From NCBI GenBank assembly GCA_022539475.1, contig VCMS01000030.1, positions 310,001 through 374,000 of the forward strand: a stretch of 64,000 nucleotides of DNA. The letters are read 5' to 3'. The stretch's first letter is position 1, and every line of letters starts with the position of its first letter. The notes beneath the pieces were generated by a model. The model was not told the origin of the DNA and did not search any database. It was given only the letters and a program-made list of their open reading frames with translations. Made by a program: the position numbers and the translations under genes. The DNA comes from Gracilaria domingensis. Lineage: Eukaryota; Rhodophyta; Florideophyceae; Gracilariales; Gracilariaceae. Shown piece after piece: positions 1-8,582 of the stretch.

Positions 1-172
1 CATTTTGAGCCGACGGCGTAGCCACTCAATCGTCGACGCTACTTGAACCACCTCACACCGTCCTACTCGCGATCTGGAGTCAGCCCATCTACCAACTCTT
101 CGTCCGACTCTCGCTTTTTCGGAATACTGCCTTTGTTTTGATCTGTGTCGCCGCGTGTTCTACTGCTTAACA

Positions 173-1249
173 ATGGGAGTTCTCGACGTCGTCAAGCCAG
201 GCATTGTATACGGGGAAGACCTGTACAAGCTGCTCAAGTATGCTCAGGAGAAGGGCTTTGCTATTCCCTCTGTAAACTGCACATCAAGCTCTACTATCAA
301 CGCGGCATTGGAGGCAGCACGCGATGCGAAGTCTCCGGTCATGATCCAGTTCTCCAACGGAGGCTCTGTCTTCCTCGCCGGGAAGGGTCTTGGCAACTCC
401 GGAGAACGCGCATCTATCGCTGGTGCCATTTCTGGCGCCTACCACACCAAACATCTTGCGGAAATGTATGGCGTGCCAGTCATCCTTCATTCTGATCATT
501 GTGCCAAAAAGCTTTTGCCCTGGTTCGATGGCATGCTGGAAGAAGACGAGCGTCATTTTGCTGCCCATGGTACTCCTCTGTTCTCCTCGCACATGCTCGA
601 CCTTTCCGAAGAGCCCCTTGATGAGAACATTGAAATCTGCGTAAAGTACTTGACTCGAATGGAGAAGATCAACTGCATGTTGGAAATGGAACTTGGTATT
701 ACTGGAGGTGAAGAAGATGGTGTCGACAATGAGAATGTTGACCTAGAAAAGCTTTACTCCCAACCAGAAGAGGTTGACCAAGTGTACAGCGCGCTCATGA
801 AAGTGTCCAAGAACTTCACTATCGCGGCTGCTTTTGGCAACGTTCATGGTGTGTACAAGCCAGGCAATGTGAAGCTGTCACCAGATCGCCTTTCGAAGCA
901 CCAAAAGTACATCAAAGAAAAGCACGGACTCAAGGACGACAAGCCGGTCTTATTTGTCTTCCATGGTGGGTCTGGTTCCCTCAAGTCCGAGGTCGACGAA
1001 GCCGTGTCTTATGGCGTCATCAAAATGAACATCGATACTGATACCCAATGGGCCTACTGGAAGGGTGTCCTGGACTTCTACAAGGATAAGGAAGGGTATT
1101 TGCAGGGCCAGATTGGAAACCCTGATGGCCCCGACAAACCTAACAAAAAGAAGTACGATCCTCGCACATGGATTCGCAAAGCTGAGGAAAGCTTCAAGGT
1201 CCGCCTTACTGAAGCCTTCAAGGACTTGCATTCGTTTGAAACTTTCTAG
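173..1249 (+). CDS. FBA1: Class II fructose-bisphosphate aldolase
   Basis: Cleaves fructose-1,6-bisphosphate to DHAP and glyceraldehyde-3-phosphate in glycolysis/gluconeogenesis. The 358-residue product matches the yeast-type (class IIA) zinc aldolases over its full length. Visible family motifs are NCTSSSTINAALEAARD near the N-terminus, the zinc/catalytic segment HSDHCAKKLLPWFDGMLE, LEMELGITGGEEDGV, AFGNVHG, FHGGSGS and the phosphate-binding NIDTDTQ. I chose the ATG at 173 because it gives MGVLDVV, the usual family start; an upstream in-frame GTG at 155 is not needed. No plastid transit peptide is evident, so a cytosolic enzyme is likely. It is a single uninterrupted exon. The family call is very secure; the symbol is by homology to the fungal gene. 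Confidence 0.95.
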   Translation: MGVLDVVKPGIVYGEDLYKLLKYAQEKGFAIPSVNCTSSSTINAALEAARDAKSPVMIQFSNGGSVFLAGKGLGNSGERASIAGAISGAYHTKHLAEMYGVPVILHSDHCAKKLLPWFDGMLEEDERHFAAHGTPLFSSHMLDLSEEPLDENIEICVKYLTRMEKINCMLEMELGITGGEEDGVDNENVDLEKLYSQPEEVDQVYSALMKVSKNFTIAAAFGNVHGVYKPGNVKLSPDRLSKHQKYIKEKHGLKDDKPVLFVFHGGSGSLKSEVDEAVSYGVIKMNIDTDTQWAYWKGVLDFYKDKEGYLQGQIGNPDGPDKPNKKKYDPRTWIRKAEESFKVRLTEAFKDLHSFETF

Positions 1250-1497
1250 GTTTTGTGAGTACTGATGCGTTACATGTAAACGATGACTCCATCTAGCATC
1301 TTATTCTTCATCCTCCGTGTTTGCGTAGTAGCACGCTTTACAAATCCAAGCCTTATCAGCCAGGGGAAGTACGTTGACAACCAGCTAGCTTGTAGTTTGC
1401 GTCATTGGGCACATTGTTGGTGCCAGCTTTGAGAGAATGACAAAATTGTTGTCAAGTTGCGGCGGTGTTCGTGCATGGCTTCCTGGTCCTAGGTAGA

Positions 1498-2010
1498 TTA
1501 ATTACTCTGCAAAACGCGTCCACGTCCAGGTTCAACCGTTCGCCGTCTCAGCAGGCCCCTTACATCACCCTCACCTGTTCCCAAGCACACCGGGCACGTC
1601 AGAGTCCCAGTTCCTTCGCATTCCGGGCAGACAACCCCCTTATACTTTTGTTTGGGATCGTTGCCTTGTAGTGCTCGCCAAAACCCTGTTCCCGAACAAA
1701 GCTCACAAGCGACGTTGCCTTTTCCGTAACAGTTCTGACAGACGGGCTCATCACTGGTGCTGCTCTTAGAATCGCTGTCAGCGGCAGTGGATGCATGGGA
1801 ATAGGGTGCTGAAGTTCCGAGGAAAAAGGATGCGGCGCTCAAAATGGATTTCTTCAAGAAAGCTCTCCTTGTCGGACGACCCTTCCCGCAACAAGCGCTA
1901 CATGCACGTCTGCAAACAGATGGACTAAGGTTTGCCTCTTGTGACGTGATGTTCGATGATGCTGGACTCAGAGCCGACGGGATGAAAGCGTTGTTGTCTT
2001 CGGAAGCCAT
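1498..2010 (-). CDS. Thylakoid-targeted DnaJ-type zinc-finger protein, LQY1/PSA2-like
   Basis: A 170-residue protein with four CxxC motifs of the DnaJ cysteine-rich type (C91/C94, C102/C105, C128/C131, C139/C142), arranged CQNCYGKG, CELCSGTGFWRAL, CPECEGTGTLTC and CPVCLGTG, then GLLRR. This layout is that of the plant plastid proteins LQY1 and PSA2, thiol-disulfide factors that help photosystem assembly and repair. The N-terminus suggests plastid import (AFIPSALSP). Residues 47-73 form a twin-arginine thylakoid signal: TRRAFLKK, a hydrophobic core, then an A-x-A-like site ending SHA. The protein therefore probably acts in the thylakoid lumen, although the whole J domain is missing. The ATG at 2010 is preferred; the frame stays open to 2193, but only a TTG is available there. 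Which member of the plant family it matches is uncertain. Confidence 0.8.
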   Translation of the reverse strand: MASEDNNAFIPSALSPASSNITSQEANLSPSVCRRACSACCGKGRPTRRAFLKKSILSAASFFLGTSAPYSHASTAADSDSKSSTSDEPVCQNCYGKGNVACELCSGTGFWRALQGNDPKQKYKGVVCPECEGTGTLTCPVCLGTGEGDVRGLLRRRTVEPGRGRVLQSN

Positions 2011-3010
2011 AACGGATATGCTGAGATCAACGTTCTTCTGGAAGTCTTCGCCACAATATGAAGGCCAGTGCAACGATGAAATTCGCGATGCTACGGGCTT
2101 CAAAAAGTGTTCCTCACCGGGCAAGTGCGGGGATAGGGAATTGAACAACTTGAAGTTTTGCAATGCGCATTGAGACAACACTACCCTCGGCAATGTTCGA
2201 TACTAGCTAGACCCTCAGTATGAATGAACGAGAGAGAAACGTTTGTGTACTTTGCGCTTGGCGATCGGGCGAAGAAAACATCGTCGAGGTTCAAAGGCCG
2301 AAACGATGCTGCGGTTCCCGCACAGATTCTGCAGAGCAAGTGGAGGGAGATCTCTGCCACATCGGGAACACCAGTGCAAGTACCTTCGTATGATTCATGA
2401 CTCGGCACTCGTGTTCGGTATTTCGGATTTTGTGGTTGAGATTATCGGGATGAGTAGTTTCACTTGTGCTTCATTCCGAGGCTCGGAATCCGAGCAGGTC
2501 TACGAGTCGTAGACTACGACTCTACAATACTGTAATGCAGCGAACATGTGTACACGTCATAGTTCATGCTGTGCAGTTTGGCAGCTCCGCTCCTTCGAAA
2601 TGGCATCCGTTTGGCCAAATTGAGCATTTCAGTTTGTGCTAAATAAATTGCGTAAATTTCAGGAGGGCTACTCGTCGGCTCGAACAAGCTGTTTTGCTAG
2701 CTGTCGACGGTCGGAGCGAAAAGGGTGCAAACTTTTCCGAGAACAACCTTGGTACGAAGGCAGGAACGGATTCCGCACCGCGGAAGTAGGAGGGCTACCG
2801 ACGCCCACGAGCGCTTGGCAAATAGCGCGCTACTCAACATTTCGCTTGGTGAGTCTCTCCGCTTGGTGTTTTCTGCCAACTCACTTTGAAACAGAGGAAC
2901 GCGCTCCGCGGGCGTCCGCTACCAAACTCACACCAGTGTTTTAGTACGTTCTTCATTCGATTTGACTCGTATACTTGTGGTTTTACACAGAGCGGTACGT
3001 AAACCCCAAG
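2011..3010. other. Intergenic region between divergent genes
   Basis: About 1 kb separating the minus-strand zinc-finger gene from the plus-strand LUC7-like gene, so it should hold both promoters. No convincing gene is seen. It contains two short perfect palindromes at 2473-2489 and 2504-2522. A possible 5'-UTR intron with a GTACGT donor near 2945 and a TTTTACACAG acceptor near 2991 lies just before the LUC7 start. Confidence 0.4.
2473..2522. repeat. Pair of short perfect palindromes
   Basis: ATTCCGAG/CTCGGAAT with a one-base centre (2473-2489), followed 14 bases later by GAGTCGTAG/CTACGACTC with a one-base centre (2504-2522). They sit between two divergent genes, so they could be transcription-factor sites or an RNA hairpin pair. 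This is a sequence observation only. Confidence 0.5.
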
Positions 3011-4772
3011 ATGGCGTATGACTCAGTACGCGCACAACTGGATAAGCTACTGGGAGTTGATCGCAACGGCCCGCTGACCGACTCCGCCAATAATGAACCT
3101 CCAAATTATCGCGACGCAAAGTTCTGCAAGCACTTTCTCCTCGGGTTTTGTCCCAATGACCTCTATATCAAACAGAGAAGCGAGCCTGGCTCGTGCCGCC
3201 TCGAGCACTCCGAAGCCGCTAAGTCGACGTTTGAGAAAGACGAAGCAGAAGGTCGTGTTCGTGAAGAAGAGAAGTTTCGCTGGATGCGTGCTTTGCTGAA
3301 TGAGTGCCGTGCTATTGTTGGTGAGGAGGATCGAAAAATTCGAGGCCAGGCCAGACGCCTGCAGGAGAGTTATGGATGCGGCGGGGAGTTGTCCGGTCTC
3401 ATGATACGCAACTTTGACACATTGAAGAAGCTTGGCATGGTCAGTCAGAATGCAAAAGTTCGAATTCTGAGCGAGATGGATGACAACGAGCACATGTCTG
3501 ACGACGACTTCACGGTTGCCCATAGCTCTCGAGATCCTTCTGCCGACGCTAGTGTCGAAAACCATGCAAAACCAGAACCAAACAACACCAGCGATGTATC
3601 CAATGAAAATCAGGCTAGCAATGCAAAAGGCGAACAGCCGAAAGAAACAGATGATTCTCAGAGCGATGCCGAAAGAATAGATGAGGAAGTAGACGAGGAT
3701 GATGATGATGATGATGATGACATGGATGGTTTTGGGCTTATAAAAGTTATTCCAGCCGGTGATAACCAAAATCCTGTTATGGACGAAAAAGATAAAGAAG
3801 CCGGTCCAGCCGTGAGTGATGTAAATGTTAATTCAGAGACGTCGGCATCACGTGGTGATCCCAGTATAACAGAGAAGGTGTCAATTCGTCAACAGAACGA
3901 GGTCCACCGAGCAGAAGAAAGAGGTAAGGGAGATTCATGTGCATTCGACAATAATTCTGACATAAAACAACTTCCCTCTCCAAGAGAAAAAGAAGCCACC
4001 TTGAAATCCGAGTCGGGCAAGGGGAGCGAAATTGGGGTCAAGGAATCGACAGTGGAGAAGAGCACGACAGTTGGCGTAGATCATTCAAGTGCAGTGGTTT
4101 CAGAAGAAGAAAAAAGGGGCAATGTTGAACTTTCTTTGTCAAAATTGCCCGGAGGTGAAAAGGCGGATGGGAACAACATCATGGACAAGTTCTACGAGTC
4201 GGGTATAGGTCCAGACGGCTTGTTAATGCTTGACAGGAAGCAAAGCAAACGTGTTTTGTGCATGTTGCGGTGGGTACATTAGCCTAGTGGATGCTGAATC
4301 CCGGTTGTTGTCTCACTACGGCGGTAAGTCCCATCATTCTCTAGCCCAGCTTCGAGCCAAGATTCCAGAGATGGACGCAGCATTGGCGAAAGGACCTCGT
4401 TATTCAAACGAAACAAGGAACAGTCGACACGGAAATTATGAAGATCGAGATTATGGCCGGTCTCGGAATAACGATGGTTGGCGATCACAAGGAGATTATC
4501 GCAGTGTGAAACGAGGAAGTCGATATGATGATAGATATCGTGATTCATACTCTGGTAGGTCTCAGCATAATTCCCACAGGAGGCAGAGCGGTGCGGAGTG
4601 GAATTCAGGTTCTGGTGACGGCCATGACAACAGGTACGGTTCGCGTTATAAACATGATGATTATGACCACGACAGATCTTATGGGCGATATGACAGGTAC
4701 CACGGGAGAAGAAAGCGACATCGTTCGCCATCCCCACATCGCAGTTCTCGACGTCGACGAAGTTATTACTAA
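3011..4772 (+). CDS. LUC7-like U1 snRNP splicing factor (coding frame broken near 4.16-4.24 kb)
   Basis: LUC7 proteins bind U1 snRNA and help select 5' splice sites. The first part (from ATG 3011) has the LUC7 N-terminal pattern with a first zinc finger: DKLLGVDRNG, CKHFLLGFCPNDL, C at the next ligand position and LEHSEAA. A long acidic, low-complexity stretch follows. The second LUC7 zinc finger (VFCACCGGYISLVDAESRLL, then HYGGKSHHSLAQLRAKI) and an RS/RD-rich tail ending SPSPHRSSRRRRSYY are in another frame, ending at 4772. The two frames are joined properly by removing GTGAAA...GACAG (4155-4236, 82 nt) or GTAAGG...GACAG (3924-4236, 313 nt); a single-base sequence error is the alternative. 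Both zinc fingers are in the right order, so it is one gene. The exact splice is not settled. Confidence 0.82.
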
Positions 4773-5676
4773 GTGGCCTGTTTTTTGGCCTCTAAGAAGA
4801 ATTGCATTCTTTGCACGTAAATGCCTCGAGGTTCCGCCATCTTTGCATGTGGGAGCTTCTGATCATGACGGAATCCCTACGGTGACTATACGGTAAGGAT
4901 GTTAAGGTCAGTTTTTTCTGTTCTATCAACTCTGCATATTTGCCTTACTACAGGTGGGAATCTGCTAAGCAATCTACTATGTGAGTTAAGCCATTCAGTT
5001 TCTAATCAAGCGTGAATCGCAGACCATGCGGACAAGACCCATAAGTAAGCTGTCAACATGTGTTTATGCCATTCTCTAGAATCATGACCGAGGCCTTCTT
5101 GTCGCGAGGTCGCAGATAAAGTGTACATGCATTGCTTTTCTCATGCTTTCTGAGCCGCAAAATTACTCCGCTAATGGGTAGTCTTTCTCTGTCTCAATCC
5201 TATCTTAAGCACTGGATAAATCCTTCGCTGCGGCAATAGAACTGCATTGAAATTCAATTGCCCCCAAGTCTATGTGGGATCCCCCGGTCATTCCTCCCTA
5301 AACGACAGTACAATACGGCTCTTTTTTCTTCTTCATGTGGTAGGGCAAAGCATGTCAGCAGGTTGTCTGAAGGTGATGACATGAATAGGCCAGTTTCATA
5401 TCGCAAGGACAGAACCGAACACCTTGCCATCCCTCGTATCTGTAACCTGGCGTTCCCGAGAACCCAGTCAGCGTGCAGAACAGCGTTTCACTCTATCGAG
5501 GTAACACCAGTTCCAACACGTTAGTTCCAGATACTGAAACAGGTAACGGGATTATTCTTGGCGACAGCTTCGCTCACGAATCAATGCACTTCTGAAACGT
5601 GATTTACTCGACGCCGTCCATTTCTGACACAGTAACGCATCAATGAGGTGCATGTATTCTAATATCCAAGTAGCAA
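4773..5676. other. Intergenic region, nothing recognised
   Basis: About 0.9 kb between the convergent LUC7-like and Mpo1-like genes. Short open frames occur (for example 5258-5524, plus), but they show no domain, have biased or stop-rich surroundings and are not supported as genes. Confidence 0.4.
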
Positions 5677-6231
5677 TTAGGAGCTAGCAGATGAATTGGC
5701 TACTGCCTTGCGTGCACGCGCCACAACACGTGAACGCGAAAGCCGTTGCTTCGTATGTTGAAGAAAACCCATAGAGAACAGCATCTCAAGCCATATCACA
5801 ATCGGAGCTGCGAGAACCGAATTAACTACCGAGTCCATTAACGCTGGAGAATTCTTCTCGAAAGCGAAATGTCCAACAAATTGAGCAAACCAGGATATGA
5901 AATTGAAAGCAACCGCCCAGGGAACATTGCCTTGGGGCCCAGCGTAGTGGGTTAACATTCTGGCCGTTAGGTACAGAAACAGAACAACAGGCAAGAAAGA
6001 CAAACCAATTTGTGGGTCAAGGAGAATACAGTAGATTGTATAGCAAAGTGCTACGAGACGAGAAGATTCAGATATGGGCGGTGGCAGTGGTATGGTTGAT
6101 AGAAGCATGAATGTCGTAATGACTATAACGGGTATGAAGACCATATGAATTCTCTTGTTTGTTACATTGGAATGATAGGATTTGTAAAAGTGATACTGTT
6201 TATCGAGGCTGAGAAGTTTTGAAGATGCCAT
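5677..6231 (-). CDS. Mpo1/YGL010w-like (DUF962) membrane protein
   Basis: A 184-residue integral membrane protein of the DUF962/Mpo1 family. In yeast the founding member is an Fe(II)-dependent dioxygenase that removes one carbon from 2-hydroxy fatty acids during phytosphingosine breakdown in the ER. Visible features are LDKQYHFYKSYHSN (H14, H20), KRIHMVFIPV (H29), several hydrophobic helices, TARMLTHYAGPQG (H95) and the signature WFAQFVGHFAFEKNSPAL (H121). The spaced histidines fit the metal-binding set of the family. The ATG at 6231 places the family start LSLDKQYHF near the N-terminus; the frame continues upstream only to a GTG. The membrane family is clear; the exact substrate is inferred. 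Confidence 0.85.
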   Translation of the reverse strand: MASSKLLSLDKQYHFYKSYHSNVTNKRIHMVFIPVIVITTFMLLSTIPLPPPISESSRLVALCYTIYCILLDPQIGLSFLPVVLFLYLTARMLTHYAGPQGNVPWAVAFNFISWFAQFVGHFAFEKNSPALMDSVVNSVLAAPIVIWLEMLFSMGFLQHTKQRLSRSRVVARARKAVANSSASS

Positions 6232-6674
6232 CCTCCGGGGATGTACACACAATGCAGCGTCACAAACTCGATAGGAAGAGAAGAGAAGATTCTTTTGAAG
6301 ATCTTGATTACGGCGTTGGGTGTCTGCCACAAGAAGAGAAGAGTAAGCAATTGTCCGCGCGCTGGTTGGTGGTTCAATTCGGTATAAGAAGTACTCACGA
6401 TTCTGACACTAGCACCGCTTCGAATCAAGACAGCAGTTTCCAGGTGGGTTCCCAGCGAAGTTGAACTCTTGCGCTGTGCGAAGGGGAGTGACGTTTAGCC
6501 TGCTTCTACCTCGTAGGTCTGGTGCCGGCTGGTGCCGGGGCGGCGGGTGGAGAATCAAGTTAGGATCTATGCTTGTGAACATACAGCCAGGTTTGCTCAA
6601 GGGAATATCCCGGCTTTATTCGTCTAATCAATAATAAATATCTTCTAAATGCAGCACTCCGTCAATCAGGTTAC
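6232..6674. other. Spacer between Mpo1-like gene and tRNA-Asp
   Basis: About 440 bases that should hold the Mpo1-like promoter (minus strand) and the 5' flank of the tRNA gene. No gene is recognised. Confidence 0.35.
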
Positions 6675-6757
6675 GTTCGTGTAGTATAATGGTTAACAGC
6701 GCCAATGTATATCTCGCTGTCACCGAGGAGATCCGGGTTCAATTCCCGGCACGAGCT
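6675..6757 (+). tRNA. tRNA-Asp (GTC) with an 11-nt intron in the D-arm
   Basis: The acceptor stem GTTCGTG (6675-6681) pairs with CACGAGC (6750-6756). D-stem half GTAT is at 6684-6687 and the other half at 6707-6710. The anticodon arm TCTCG-CTGTCAC-CGAGG (6712-6728) gives anticodon GTC at 6719-6721. The T-arm CCGGG-TTCAATT-CCCGG is at 6733-6749. Box A (TAGTATAATGG) and box B (GGTTCAATTCC) are intact, and a T-rich run follows from about 6770 as a likely Pol III terminator. Between GGTTA and the second GTAT lie 11 extra bases (about 6696-6706). Removing them restores the usual Asp sequence AATGGTTAGTAT and a 72-nt tRNA. Ectopic D-arm introns are known in red algae such as Cyanidioschyzon. The discriminator base would be T, which is not typical for Asp. 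Confidence 0.88.
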
Positions 6758-7511
6758 TCGCCAATAATATTTTATATTTTCTCATTTTCTCATTTCATGT
6801 AAGGTTTGCTCATTTGGCACGCTTGTCCTGTCCCCAAGTCGTGCAAGTACGAAGTAGAAGGATACGGTCGGTACTTCCAAGTAATGCAGAATGACGGAAG
6901 GGAAGAGGGAGGAACGCTTTCCCGAAATGATTGTCGAAGGCAAACCGTGGCGTATTACGCTGTGATGGTGCCGAAAGCTCAACCATGCATGCGTCTCTTT
7001 TTTGTGCCAGTGACGCCCGCGAAGTTGGTAAGATGGCGTGCTGGCAATGCCTACTAGCCGAGTAGTTGTACTAGTCATCCGTAATGCATGATGTGTCCAT
7101 GTGGCCTGGGCAGGAGCAATGAGCGACTACAAGAAAAGATGGGTATTTATGTCCGTCTGGTCAGGGTTACCTAGATCCGGAGTTTTCATTTCGGAGATGC
7201 GATGGAAAGTGATGTGAGATACTTCTCACTCTCGAGCCGAGAGTCAACCTTATTACTCTTTTAGAACTACAGATCTTCGAACCATATTTATTCTTTGGTT
7301 CAAGTTCTTCTCTCGCTGTCTCAAGGTATTCTCGATCATTTCCAAGAACCCTACGAACTTGAAAGTTCATTCTCAACGTCATTTTCATTTTGGCTGAGAG
7401 CGATTGTAACGACTATGCACAGCGACTACTGCGGGTCTTTGGCATTGACAAAGTGAATGCTTTAATGGGACTTGCTCTATGTACTAGCCACGTTACCAAA
7501 CCGCATATTGA
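6758..7511. other. Intergenic region downstream of tRNA-Asp
   Basis: About 750 bases. T-rich bases at 6770-6795 probably end Pol III transcription. Short open frames on both strands show no recognisable domain. Confidence 0.35.
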
Positions 7512-8018
7512 CTATTGCTTCCGAGAGAACGCAGATAGACATTTGACGTTTGTAGTTTTGAGTTCTTCCCATAGCAATGGCTTGTTCCGCAATTCATCTC
7601 GAACATCGATGTAGTAACATGGTACACCATTGTCATGAACTCCATGTCGGCCACCAAGCCCATTCTTCTCAGGAACCTCAGGGTTAAGATTACGAAGCTC
7701 GGCGAGTGTACGTACTCGTGGTCTTAACAGTCTCCGTCGCGGTTTCCATACACGTTGGCGCGTCTTGAAACGGCATCGCTTCGAAGCAGACATCTGAGGC
7801 GACCCCTGAGTTGCAGACCATACTAAAGAAGAAGAAAGAGGTGACCTCTGCATTGGTTTCTTAATGTTCAATTTGGACTTCAAGGCATATTCGGGGATAA
7901 GCTTGGGTTTGTCACCATCTTTCGGGAGATCCGTTCTGCGGGTGTATTGGAGCATGCATGATAAAAAGCCCATAAGGATGCCAAGAGCTGCTTTCGGTTG
8001 AGCGCCAACGATTCTCAT
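7512..8018 (-). CDS. Hypothetical protein, basic
   Basis: An open frame of 168 codons from ATG 8018. It has a short hydrophobic N-terminal segment (LGILMGFLSCML), a strongly basic middle (RFKTRQRVWKPRRRLLRPRVR) starting near residue 85 and a C-terminal part containing GVPCYYIDVRDELR. No family was recognised. The upstream open frame 8018-8254 overlaps it by four bases (ATGA), so the two may be one gene interrupted by a frame error or an unseen intron. A short N-terminal hydrophobic stretch plus basic residues could also mean an organelle-targeted protein. Expression is unproven. Confidence 0.35.
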   Translation of the reverse strand: MRIVGAQPKAALGILMGFLSCMLQYTRRTDLPKDGDKPKLIPEYALKSKLNIKKPMQRSPLSSSLVWSATQGSPQMSASKRCRFKTRQRVWKPRRRLLRPRVRTLAELRNLNPEVPEKNGLGGRHGVHDNGVPCYYIDVRDELRNKPLLWEELKTTNVKCLSAFSRKQ

Positions 8019-8254
8019 CGTAGATGGCTAGAGTTCGGGAGAATACTCCAACGTAGCAGGAGGGTGCTTATTGTGTGAGCAAAAATGACTCCTGCTTGGC
8101 AAAGACCGTAGTTATAGGGTCCAAGGACAGAAGCAAGTTGAGAAGCATGCAGCTTTTGAACATGCAGCGATGAAGAACTTTCTCGTACAGCACGAACCGG
8201 TTCAGTCACTTCTTTGGAGGTTTGTAAGTATTGGTTCAATGACCACCCAATCAC
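8015..8254 (-). CDS. Hypothetical small ORF overlapping the next ORF by 4 bases
   Basis: An open frame of 79 codons ending in TGA inside ATGA, which is also the start of the following frame at 8018. It carries one hydrophobic stretch (GLCQAGVIFAHTISTLLL). It is not recognised. It could be the first exon or N-terminal part of the 7512-8018 gene, separated by a frame error. Low confidence as an independent gene. Confidence 0.22.
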   Translation of the reverse strand: MIGWSLNQYLQTSKEVTEPVRAVRESSSSLHVQKLHASQLASVLGPYNYGLCQAGVIFAHTISTLLLRWSILPNSSHLR

Positions 8255-8582
8255 ATCCTTATGAACACTTGTGACTTAATTCTTCTTCTTCAAATAGCGT
8301 GACAGAATTAGATGTTTCGTGTGAAGCTGGCTCGCAGAAAGCTCTGATTCGAATTCAGGATACATAGAACACGAAATGAAAGAGCATTGCGCTTCTGTTG
8401 CTTCTTAGGAACATATACCGGAGAAGAAAGGAAGTCGTAAGACGAACTTCATGGCCCCTCTCAAGAAGTGAATCGATACCGTGCTCGATCGAAACTCTCC
8501 ATTGAATCTAAGCCAGAACACGGTGGACTCGTTTCGTATGTCTCAAGATCAAATTTATCGTAGTGGGCCTTTGTAGGAAACA
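8255..8582. other. Spacer, nothing recognised
   Basis: About 330 bases between the hypothetical ORF pair and the 3' end of the polymerase eta gene. No feature is seen. Confidence 0.3.

Noticed and set aside
3047-3769. A 240-codon antisense frame within the LUC7-like gene
   Set aside because: Contains a hydrophobic run from the antisense of an Asp-repeat; no domain.
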